Shown: in pieces, positions 11,917 to 23,800 of the stretch
Layout of the letters: each line of letters starts with the position of its first letter
How positions within the stretch are numbered: the first letter of the stretch is position 1
Assembly (NCBI RefSeq): GCF_000006565.2
Contig: NC_031477.1
Location: forward strand, 1,102,520-1,166,519
DNA from: Toxoplasma gondii ME49
Taxonomy: Eukaryota > Apicomplexa > Conoidasida > Eucoccidiorida > Sarcocystidae
Direction of reading: 5' to 3'
Length of the DNA: 64,000 bases
The notes under the pieces: generated by a model
What the model saw: the letters and a program-made list of their open reading frames with translations, nothing else
Told to the model about the DNA's origin: nothing
Databases searched by the model: none
Position numbers and translations under genes: made by a program

Positions 11917-14900
11917 TGTGTCGATGAAAAACAGTCGCCAACACGGAAAAGGCGCGGATAATGGCTGAAGCGAACGATGTTAGCGGACTTGCGGAACCAC
12001 ACCAGCTTTGAAATTGCGTTTTGCGTCAACGAAAAACCCACAAGGGTCTCCAACGTTTAGTAGAAAACAAAGCACAGGGGTTTTCACGAGCGGTACTGCT
12101 GTGTGCTGAAAAAGAACGCCGTTTTCCGCGTGCCAGTCGCACTCATGCGCCACGCTCGCATGCTGTCTACCTCTCTTTCCTCCGCCTAGGCATTCCGCCC
12201 CGTCGCTGTCCAGCTCGAGTTTCTGGAGCAGTGGCGCACCACGACATTACCCCACCCAGGGTCGGTCTCTTCCTAGTCTCGGACCTGCAGCGGCGCAACA
12301 ATCGTACATGGGTGCCTTCAACTTCTCTTTCGATGAGAATCAAACTAAGATGTCGGTGGGAACCTCTGACGTTTATCTTTTTCTCTGCAGCGGAGGCAAA
12401 TTCATCTTGACTCACACATGCAGTCTCATGTCCCTTTCTACAGTCGCAGGATCCACTCTGAGGACCCGGAGTGTGAGTACGAGCATTTTTTTTATTTCTG
12501 GTATCCCGAGCCACTTACTGAAGGTCGAAATAGATTTGTTGGCGATGTCAGTGTTCTACAGGGTAACGCAAGCGACAAAGTGGTGGACCCATTGATGACA
12601 TTTCGAAAATAGTAAGCTGCCGAGCTGCACAGCACAGAGGGGTGAGGATACAAAACTCCACTGCATGCAGCGGTTGCAGATGTGTTCAGGTATCAAACGT
12701 GTTGATATGCAGAATCCCGTCACCGAGTGTTTACCACAATTGCATGCGTGCTGCAACATGTGGCATCTTCCGCGTTCATAGCGTGGCTGAGCGGTCATGC
12801 CGGGCTTGCCACATGAGCATGCGGTATCACCTCCATAGAGGGTGGTGTCAGCATTTTTATCGGCTTCTGACGAGATAGAAAAACACAGCATGAGGGAATG
12901 TACGGACTCACAGGATCGGTTGTAAAGTGTACTGTAACAGATGTTTCACGGTATGACCCTAGTTAATTGACCCCCGTGTAATACTAGCTGTCCGCAAGGC
13001 ATCTTCCGTGCATAGAGTGCAGTCATGACCTCTGAGGGCCGCGTTGCACGAACAAGATTCTATTCTTGAGGGTTGTTAATGGTACTCTGGAAAAAACAAG
13101 CGAGCAGACCCTCTCACCTAGTCCGACGGACGCCGCCTGCGAGACTACGCCGCAAAACAGGCGCCGAAAAACAAGAAGGTGAATCGAAGGTGGTGATACT
13201 GTTTGTACTACTCCAGTGTTGTGGGTTACAGGTATTCCTTGCCGATATCTACCTTGTGATTTTTTACCTTGAGCTACGCATCACTGCGAGAAATGTTTGT
13301 CAGCAACGCGGTCAGAATCGAGCAGCAACACTCGAGGACTGTGTCAAAAAACCGGCCCAGTAACCAGCGACAAAGTCACTTGGTGTCGTGCGCGGTTGTG
13401 ACCCTGTGGAGAGCTGAAAGTGTAATGAGCCTGGTGAAATATCGCTTTTACTGGAGCGCGGATTACTACAGTTACAGATGATCATTGTAACGTCTACAAC
13501 CGTTACGAGTCTCTCAAACCCGTTTTCATGCAGCGACAGGGGCGCCTACTGGGGGCGGTACGTATTCACAGTCTGCCCAAACAACAAGGCATTCGCCATT
13601 TGATTATTCGCTGTTCTAAAAGCTACTTTGTGGGGAGTGGAACTCAATTTTCCGCGAACCTCCACAGTCGTGTGCTTGCGTCACAGCCATTGGCTCTCTC
13701 TGCTCATGCCGCCTTTACGGCCGGCGATCGGTATCACGTCTCCAGAGCGTGTTACACGCGAAGGAACGCTTTTTTTCTGTGTTGTTCTTTATATTGGGAG
13801 AGTTATTGCAGCTAATGTTTCAGAAGTGAAGGTGGTTTGGGAGGTCAACGGCACTCGGTGACTATGTTGCCAATTCATGGAAACAATATGACAGGAAAGT
13901 TGTTGGCTCTTCCTGATTCCGCGGAAAATCCAATTTAGTCGACAATAATTGCCAGAAGGACAGTTCACTAGTGCCCCTCGGAACTGCTTTAACTGCATTC
14001 ATCTTCTTTGTCGGTCACAAGCTGAACAACTTACCACTAACAACAGCCAGTGAACCAGGGTTCACGGGGCGAAGCAACGAGGCCTGGACAGAAGGTACCG
14101 TCTCTCCTATTGCGCTAGTTAAGAGCAGGTTTGCATCGATTGACAGAGCTATGCAACAATCAAGCTGAGACATCCGTCGTTTCCAAGTGGGTCCAGTGCC
14201 CGTTTTGGGCTAGAGAACTCAACAGCAAGTGAGCTACAACGTGGCTTTAAAGCGAGGCGGATCTGTGCCACCTGAGTTCTATGGCGAACAGTAACAGGGC
14301 ACGGCTCGACTGATAAGTAAACCGTGAAGCTACCGTACAACGTTTTTAACCGAGCATTGAGTTCAACCATTGCTGATGTCTCGTTGCCATGTTGATGAAA
14401 GGGCAACACTACGGAACCGACCAACAACTTCGATGCACGTTTCCACAGAATGTGGTCTGTAAAAATTTTAAAAAGATCTCAAGACCTTTAACTGTATAGG
14501 GACCGCGGCGAGTGCGTTAGCTCTTGGAAAAACAGCTTTCGAATTCCTGTTTTCCCAACAAATGTCATGAATAGCTTAAATCCGCTTGCTCCATTTACAT
14601 CGGCTCAGGTGGACATATTGACACAGTCAATCCTATAATTGATTTTAACTAAATAAACTACAAACTTCAACGAATATAGAAAGCTTTTCGTTTCACAGCA
14701 ACTCGATAAAATACACGGTGTGTCCGCGATGGCATACACTCGAAGTGTTGCAGTTTATCGAACTGGGAGTTCCTGTATCCATTTACGCCAGTATCAGTAT
14801 CCACAAGCGCTTTTTTGGGAAAGATCCACCCATTACATGATGTGGATGCTGCCGTGGACTCCAAAACCCGGTGAATCAATTATGAGACGTGCCTAAAACG

Positions 14901-16135
14901 CTACTCCGATGGGCTGTGGTATTGATGGTGTAGGTTCACACAGTTTTACCACCCACTACAACGCTCTGGCAAACTGCCACCGACTGAGGCTGTCTTCTGC
15001 AGTGGGACCAGCAGAGCAGTTGCAACTCTTATCATCCTGGAGTTGCCATGTTAAAGAGAAGAAGGTGATGGAATTAACTTGCAGCGAAAATCTATCGAAC
15101 TGGCGGGTACATATGCGTGGCTGGCTCTTGGACACATCATCACTCGAAACATCGGATTAATAAGCACAGATGAACACACTTCCTTTTCAAAGCGAATATA
15201 TATGGTTTACCGTCCGAAATGAGGAGTTTCTGTTTGCCCTTTTATCTGTGAAGTTTTTCCCGTTCTCCACCTGCCGACGAGATGACCCGCCCTTCTACCG
15301 CTTCGCAACTACAGCCGATGCACACGGGGGGCCTGGTGGCAAGACACGCCGTTACCTACCATCAAGCCACCGTCTTAGGCGGGCTCGGGCCTGCATGCGA
15401 ACACTACATCTCTCAACCGAGGAAAAGCACTATATGATGAATTTTCTTGCCTCGATGTCTGTGTGGTGTGCGTCGCCGGCTTGGTTTCCCTTGGACTAAC
15501 GGGAAAGTGGTCACTCGGTCCGTGACCAACCACCTGCTACTTCTCAGTATCGCATGACTACACCTTCCGTTTAATATACCACAACTTAGGCACGGGGATG
15601 CGACTTTTCTGCAGTCAGGAGCAACTGCCCGTCCGGTAAAGCAGTCCTTGAACCCAGTGTGTTGTTTATCGCTGAAGGCTGAATGTCGCTACCCCTCCGT
15701 TACTTCCATATGAAACTGCACTGAAGGAGACAAATGATACGACCGGAACTCGGCCTGTGTGTTTCGTCACTACCCTGTACCAAATTCGGAGAATATCAAT
15801 GCGGAGTGGGTTCTGCATTACAATTGCCGATAGCAGCTCGTCCGCCGCAGACACCAAGGCGTGTTCATCGCCTGATGCAATTTGCGTCTTACTTCGGAAA
15901 GCGGTGGGGACTACGCTATGTTGACAGGTGACTCCGTCACGACATGATATTGGCACCGGTCGCACTAACCTCAGAGACCGCCCTGGACGTGAAGCGCCTG
16001 CCTGTCGCCACTACCCATGCATGCCAGATATTCCAGTCCAATAAGATTATTGATTTCGTTTCACACTCGCTGAATCTTTCTTCTGCACAGCACTCGAGGT
16101 ATCAGTCTGTATCCGCGAGCTGACTCGGCGACAAG
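11917..16135. other. Intergenic, no supported gene
   Basis: A 4.2-kb stretch between two genes transcribed away from each other. It must contain the 5' UTR and promoter of SUMO at its left end and those of the LOG-type gene at its right end. Internal open frames are short, lack matching splice signals and show no family motif. Small multi-exon genes like the one at 4488-6403 could be missed here. Confidence 0.4.
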
Positions 16136-18444
16136 ATGAGCTCAACTGCACCACCGGAGCGAAATTCGCAATCTACCAATGGAAATTCGAACACCACAGA
16201 TGCTGCGAAAGATGTTACAGCGACAAAAAAGGTACGACTGCAGTCTTGGTCCTTCCATTTCCCTAAAGGCAAGACAGATGTCGAACACAAGGAACTCTGA
16301 CTGACTAAAGCGCTGCCCCTTGCATACTTCTTCTAATCAACGTCATAGAATAACGACACTCACATATCTCTTTAAGGAGCTACCTCCTCCGAAGTGCATG
16401 CTCCGGTGATATCCTCAGGACAGTCAAGCGCATCCGTCTGCCTACGGTCGTCGCTGTACATACCGACCGGCTAGCTTGGCCAAAACAAAGTAGTTCTAGA
16501 TTGTTTTGCTGCGGATAGAGAATTGAGGCTGGCCGATGTCACTATTATGAGCCATTCATGAGAACATATATGCATTACTTCTGTGCACGTTCTTCTGCAG
16601 GCGAATATCCTAGAAAACTGATCCTTGCAGCTTCCCTTTCTCGTCGTCTTTGTGTGTTGCAGTCCTACGCAAATAATGCCTGGCTACAGACCGCGCCAGC
16701 TAGACAAGTTCGCATGCTGTGCGAGTATTTAGAGGCCCGAGATAGGTTGAGACAGCAGCGAATTCTGGCCACCTTCCTTGTATTCGGCACAGCTCGTTCT
16801 CTTACGCATGATCAGTGGAACAGCCGCATGAATGAGGCGACGGCCCGCCTCAGGTTGTTAAAGAACGGCAAAAACGAATCCGAGGGGGCTTCCGTGAACG
16901 ATCCAGAGGCGGTTCTGGCCGTGGAACGGGAGATTGGAGATCTTCGTCGTCTCGAATGGCTTTGTTTCTTTTCCGAAAAGGTCACCAAACTAACGCGCAG
17001 ACTGGCAGAGTGGCTGATGACCGCCGAGGCAAGGGCTGTAAGTTGCGGGATGGGCCGGCTCCCAACGTGCAAGATACCTTTGTGTGCGAAATACAGACAT
17101 CCGGAAGCCTCACATATATGGCATTGTGAGAGCGAAACAAAAATTCACTGTGGGGTGCCGCGTAGATGTGGCCGCATACCGCATTCTGTGGAGTTGCCAA
17201 GCACGCGCAACGGGCTGTTAATCGTGAACGCGAAGGCCCTGACTTCGAGGAACACATTTTTGCCCCGAGCACTATAATGCAGACTTATACACCGTGAGAG
17301 AGCGGCGCCTAAATGGAGCCTTATTTTATTTAATTTTCTTCCGTTTTTCCCTTTTCCCTTTCACTTAGTCGAACACTACAGACTGCAGCTATACTTGGGG
17401 GGGGGGGGAAGCTGGGGGGATTTCACGAGACAGGATGCGGGGCGGTGAGGCCGTATTGAGGACGAGCGTGTGTACCGCAGTAAGAACTGCTCTCCGTCTG
17501 ACATATCATCATCACTGTGTGCCTGATACATTTAGGCTGGTAAAAGGATCCTTCAAAAGTTTCCGACACCCTTAGACAATGATGACTACTGGGGCCCCGA
17601 CCAAGGGTCACTGAGTCAGGAACTTGTATACTGCCCCGTAGCCATTTGCACCGGTGGTGGTCCAGGGTTGATGGAAGCAGCGAACAGGGGAGCGTCTGAG
17701 GTCCCGGGGGCTCGGACAATTGGCATGGGAATCACTCTACCGTTTGAGGGTGGATTGAATCGATACATAACGAAGGACCTCGGCTTTGAGTTTCAGTATC
17801 TCTTTGCGCGGAAGTTCTGGATGATCAACACTGCTCTCGGGGTCATCGCTGCGCCTGGAGGATTTGGAACGCTAGACGAATTGATGGAGGTGCTGGCGCT
17901 GAAACAGTCGAACAAACTGAAACGAGATATGCCTATTGTCCTACTTGGCAAAACGTACTGGACGGTAAGCGACTACGATATCCGTGGATGAGATCATGAT
18001 ACATCTTTGCACCTTCCACTATCGCTGCGAGTAGCGTGAATTGTTTTGCATTTACCATCCTGCAACACGGACAACGGAAGGCACTCTGAATTATACTTGA
18101 TATTGCATTGCTGAGGGACTCGTTACTCTAGACAGTGTCATCAGGAGTGGACTGAACGGCACCAGCCATCTTTAGTGGTCTATATGTTTGCCTCTTTGCA
18201 TTTCGAACGCCTGCATCTGTGCCACGTGTTGTGTTGTCATCCTGTTCGGTTCCCATAGAGCATCATCAGCTTCGACAAAATGGTGGAATTTGGAACAATC
18301 AGCCAGTCGGACTGTGACAAACTATTCATCACAGACGACGAGGATGAGGCTTTCGAGTATCTTAGAAGCTTCCTCTTGAAAGACAGTGCAGTGACTGGAG
18401 AAGGCTACATCCACAAGTCTCTGGCGAAAAGACAGCGAGAGTAA
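16136..18444 (+). CDS. LOG-family ('lysine decarboxylase-like') phosphoribohydrolase
   Basis: Four exons, all joined in phase 0: 16136-16231, 16663-17037, 17536-17964 and 18259-18444; 361 residues. Exon 1 is a Ser/Thr/Asn-rich leader. Exon 2 has the family entry segment (SYANNAWLQTAPARQVRMLCEYLE) and FGTAR at about residues 73-77, followed by a charged helical insert. Exon 3 has the nucleotide-binding TGGGPGLMEA (about 196-205) and the catalytic PGGFGTLDE (about 264-272) that define LOG proteins. Exon 4 carries the C-terminal helices (MVEFGTISQSDCDKLF). Known LOG enzymes release free cytokinin bases from nucleoside 5'-monophosphates by cleaving ribose 5-phosphate; related bacterial PpnN acts on ordinary purine and pyrimidine monophosphates. 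The older label lysine decarboxylase is not supported by these motifs. The acceptor of exon 3 (TTTAG at 17531-17535) is the weakest junction. Substrate and location are unknown; no targeting signal is evident. Confidence 0.92.
17397..17419. repeat. G12 plus G6 run in LOG intron 2
   Basis: Twelve consecutive G (17397-17408) are followed by AAGCT and six more G (17414-17419), within the second intron of the LOG-type gene. Runs of this kind can fold as G-quadruplexes and are prone to length errors in sequencing. Confidence 0.9.
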
Positions 18445-20842
18445 ACCGAGCCAAGGAAAATGTTCAAGCCAAGCATCCCGATTCGAACGCTCACATACAA
18501 AGGGAAGTACCACATTGAGTGGAATGTGCCATCTCTGCTGTATAACTTCGCACGTATGCCGCATGAACCATTCGTCGTGCATTTTGCCAGTGTCAAGCGT
18601 CTACTCATTTTGAAAGGGAACAGCGTTCCAATGCTGCATGCCACTCACTATTTACTCAACTCCAAACGCTCGAGAGTTTCACCGCACCATGATACATAAT
18701 GTTTTGCCACAGAAGAGCTTTGAATTATAGACATGCGCTACTGCCCTCGTCTTTTTTTATATTGCAATACTTCATATTCAGCATTTATGAAGTGATTCTA
18801 AGCTGCTTAAAACTGCCACTAAAAATTTTATTCGTTGGTACGCCGTCCGAGTTAAGGTGCTTCACTGACAACGGAGCGCGATTTTCCCCATATGCATCGC
18901 TTTCTAGGTCTATTAAAAACGTGTATAAATTGCTTCCTACCGCGTCTCTGACCTTACTATAACAACGTGGAGTCGACCCACCTGGCGTGTAGACGGGAAT
19001 TTGCAGCCGAAACAGCACAGCGGCACCGGGACACTTTCGTAAACACGAAGAGCAGTGCCCACCGTTAAATAGCGAAGCATGAGAGTGACTCGTGACGGCG
19101 GCTAGAACGGTACTTGCGAATCAGTGGTCAACCTCCCCTTTTTCGGTTGTGCAGTTCGAACAGACTTTCTGTCTGCATCTTTTATTGAACACACAGCATA
19201 TTCAGCTTTTACCGGGGAAGGATGTGGCTCTTGGAACTTCCCTGGCAGCACGGCCTGTCACACCAGCGTGCTTCTTTCCATTTGGAAAGGCAAAATAGCT
19301 GGTTGGTTGTGTACGCTTGGATAGGCCTGCTCTTGGATCCTTCGCGCATGGCACCTTACGGCCTATTAACTTGGTGGTAGTGGATCGCGGGAGGATCCTA
19401 CCGTCAACTGAGATATCTAGGATATTTCAATCACCGCGGTATATTCTCTGTAACATGATGAAGGATACAATTGCGCTGCCCCACCCATGACTGAACTGGG
19501 GGTCGGCACTTAAAGATGCCAAACAGCATGGCTCCCATGGTCCTGACATCGAGCCGGATTCTTGCTGTGCTGCTCGGAATCAGAACCAGGTGCAGCTTAC
19601 CGCTTGTATCTCGGTCCGTTGACTCTGGAGTCACACTCACGACGCAGCCACCCTTCACGTTACAACGGCGGCATCTGCGTAAGCCACTGTGCTGTTAATT
19701 GCCAGCAATGACTCAGGTCATTCGCGTGTCAACAAGCCTGGAGACTACAGTGACCGCATGAGTAAATTTCTTTGAATGCAAACCTGTCAGGATACATGTC
19801 GGCTGTCTAAAAGTGAGAACGACTTTGCTCCGGAATTGCTGCGGGAAAACAGGTTCTGATGCACTCGGCCCAGTGCCAGCCAGGCACTAGACGGTGGTAA
19901 CACAGAAAGACGGCCAGTGGCGCAGAGGTTGAATACGCAAAACGGAAACGCCTGCGTTTTTTGTCTAGAAATTCCAAAAAAGTGAAAACAAGTAGCCAAA
20001 TCGGCTAGGCATAGCGGATCCTATTATCTGCTTTTCCACGTCAACAGCAACAGGTGCCGACAGTTGAGCCTCATGGTGTTCAGCGGTCAGAAGACGCCGC
20101 CAGTGATAAAAAATGGTATAATCCTTCAAAGTTTTCGGTACTACACCCCTTCGTTCAATACGAAAAACAGCCAATCGCCCCCCTCCCGTGGTGCATGCGA
20201 ACACTCGAAACGGCAAACGTGAAGACACGACGAACCGTTCGGAGAGAATCGCCACCCCCCGCGGTAGACATGGTACTCGGTGAGCTACACGGCAACAGAG
20301 TGATCTTGGTGGTGGCCAAATTGCAGCTGCTTTTCGTACCAAACTTTGAGCGATTTTTCGTTTTCATAAAACACGACAGGACGCATGTTTTTCGAAGCAA
20401 ACGAGCCCTGATAAACTTAACCAAGGTACTGTTGGAGACACCGTTGCTGGGCAGCGCTGTATGACAGCACCCGCGTATCAGCTCGCGAATCACAAGACAA
20501 GAGCTGACTGTGACGCTTTTGGCTGTCCTGCGCTTGTCCTCCTGAATTTCAGTCCTACATTTTGCTTTGTGTGCTTTACATTTCCGCTGGTACCGCAGCC
20601 CTGGGAAACGAGACCGCCTCGCTTTATTGCGTTTCCGGCAGGCATCTCATCGGGGACGGAGGCTCATGCGATATCACAGGCGATAGCTCTCAAGTCATGA
20701 CCCTGTTCCCGGCGGAGCTGACGGAATCTGTGGATGAATTACCTTCCCTTCTGCGCTCTGTTGCCTTGTCATCCAACGTAGATCCACAACGAAATGATTG
20801 TTCACGGTCCGAATTACAACCGCTCAAGGCTGAAGTGACACC
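18445..20842. other. Intergenic between LOG-type gene and giant gene
   Basis: No supported gene. The left side should hold the LOG 3' UTR and the right side the promoter and 5' leader of the gene that begins at 20843. AT-rich patches lie at about 18700-18960. Confidence 0.45.
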
Positions 20843-23800
20843 ATGGCGGCCCTAGCTGAGCCTCATTTTTGTCGCGGTGCCATCGGGCCGCAAACGTTTC
20901 CATTCTGTACAGAACGACGTCGCAGGGCCTCGGCCAGAGAAATTGATGCCGCATGTTCGTGCAAACTGGACTGCGAGTGGCGTCAGTCTAGATCGGAAAC
21001 ACCTCTGGCGAATCCCGGGCAGACAGCCCCACATACAGAGTTCAATTTCTTCTCTACCTCAAGGTCCCGCGCTTCCTCTCATGGTCCCTGTCTACCAAAC
21101 CAGATTCAGCGTACCTTTAGAAAATTTCAGGACAACTACCGTTCGATTCTTCTCGTTTTACCCTTGCTGCTTCTAGCCTCTTCTCCACCATGTCTTTGTA
21201 TGCCATGGCAACCGCCGTTTGTCCACACGGGTGAGTTAGACGTTGGTCGTCAACTCGTAGAGATCGTCTCCCATACTACGCTGTTTAAGGGATTGCTCGT
21301 TTTTCCGTTGTTGTGGTAACTTTCCTCCAAAGCTTCAGAGACGTAGGGTGGATTTCTCGCCGTCACCGGTCTCCCCTCCGGGCGAATCTGGGACTCGCGT
21401 CTCAAGAAACCCCGGAAAGTTTATTTGCATTGTGGGCTATTTTGGGTGCTTCGATACAGTGAAAGAATATGGATCCGTGTCAACCCGTTGGGTGCCGTCC
21501 CATGCTCACGCGCGTTTACTTCGTAAATCGAACTTACGCTACGATGGTAGCGCCAGCAGGTCAACGCGTCGGTGAACGCCTGATTGTGGTATCGTGGACC
21601 GTTTTTAATGCTAGAGTTTCTCTCCTATGACATTGCGTAACATATAAGTTCTTTTTTCTCAATGATGCCTCCGTCTGCCATAGCGTGCATGTTGTCAATC
21701 GGTATAGAAAATACCGTTAGACTAACGATTCAACTTGTTGGGTGGTGCCTTTCGACGGGAAATTTCATTTGCCGGATAGCCACTAGTTGACGGATTAATA
21801 CTGTTGCTGCAGCGTTTAACGCGCTGCGTTATCCGGCTGCACGACATCTCTACTGGGCTCATCTGTCACTTTTTCGTGGTTACTATGTAACTAGGCAGGT
21901 ATTGAGTGGTGCCTGGTGATGATGTCACGGCAGGTTTTATGCATAGTACGCACTTTTTTCCCTCACGTGTTGGGGGAGGCACTAGCCTACGACACCAAGA
22001 CCATGCTGTGAAACACATTTCTGTCATATTGGTAGACCGTTGACACGGCTGCCCCTATCAACTGTTAGATCTAGTTCAGTTCGTGGTAGACACCATGCAC
22101 ATGCAGCGGTCGTTTTCTTCAACGAATTTTGGAACGACCGGTCAAAACGAATAATTCATTCCAAATTAAGGTGTTCACTTATTTTTGCCCGTTTATGCCT
22201 GCCCGTTCAGGGTCCGCCTCTCCATTGTCTTTCGGGGACCTCTTTCTTTCTCCGGAGCCCGCCTTCGATATTCTTCTCAGTACCCGATGGAATGGCCAGG
22301 CCTCGGCTCTGGTGCAAGCCGAGCTCGTGGGGTACAAGTACGGCCTTACGGCCCCACGCCCGTTACGCGTAAGCCCAGCTACAGTGAAAGTGGTTTCTGG
22401 TTGTCAATTTGTGACTCTGGGCATGGAGTTGTATCTTTATTTTATGTTCCCTAGTTTTAGCCCCGACGTAGTGACAGAGTGCTGAGATGAATCTTTCCAC
22501 TGACCACCAGTGTGTCCAGTGAAGCATACTGAGACAGTTTCTCTGTCGCAGTGCAGTTGATTTGTGAGTCATACACTGCCTTGGTTGGAGTCAGCTGTCG
22601 ATAATGCACTCCTGGTGTGTGTGGCTGCGGTGTTCAGACTGCAAGGGCACTGTTTGCAGGTATGTCGACGGGACACACAGGGCATACTGCCTCCCGTGAC
22701 CGTGAGAGACTCAGGACCTTGAAGTTCGCCTGTTGTGTCTTAGCCATGTCCAGATTCGACGGATGTGGAACAGAGATCATGCTACCGACTTCCGTACACT
22801 TTAAGGTGACGCTGTTATCAGATTGCCTGATTTCGCACCGTAAAGTTGCTGCTCGCTTTGCTGGAATGCGTTCAGTGGAGGGCTGATGCGGAGGGGCGTC
22901 TGCGTGACAATGCGTTGCCGACATTTCTTGAGCGAAGATGCTCCAAAATACGTTAAGCCGTCTTGCTGAGATGCACTCGCTTATCTTTTCTCCTGGCATC
23001 TCTTTCAGGTATTTTGGTCGAGAGGTTTCCAAAGCAGGCTTGCCAAACCCTGGTGCAGGAACTAGCAGATGCCTCAATGCTGCAAGAACCGGCTATGGAG
23101 TCGTTCGCCGCAATTCAAGGAACTAAGAGCATTGCTGTGCTGCGGCGACTTTTTGAAAAGGTTGTCCACACTCGACAACTGGTGCCAATTGCGGATCAAG
23201 CGCGCATCAATGACCTTCGCGTATTGTTGGCAAAGGAATTGAGATATTTGGTGAAACATGGAAACCAGGCCTGGTCGGACAGACTAACAAGCTTTTATGA
23301 AGCGGAGCAGTTAGCCAGAAAGAAGCTGGCCGGGAGATTCATGGAGAATATGCAGACTGTGAAGGAGGACTACGAACTTCGAGTCCTTGTGAGGGCAGCA
23401 GAAACATCGGATGTGGGCATTCAGAAAATGTTTCTAGTCGATGTGCTAAACGAATTTCCGAACGTTCTTCTCGAGGAAGACTTTTTTTCTCCCAAGCTCC
23501 AGGATTTTTTCTCCAGCGTCCTGCAGTATCCACGTTCCCGGGTTACTATGGATAGGGAGGCTATGGAAGCTCTGTTACAGACCCACATGCAGACTAAGGC
23601 GGCGAGCAGCGAGTCGCTAACGAATGACCTCTTCAAGCACGTCGTTGACAAAGACCAATACTTTCACTCCTTGGCCAAATCATTGTTTGTTGAAGTGCTT
23701 ACGCTGGTGTGGAACTACTACTACGAACACAGTCAGGGGATGCTTCAACTTCTTTTTGAGAAGAAAGATGCATTCGAGTTTCTAGCGGAGGAGATTCAGC

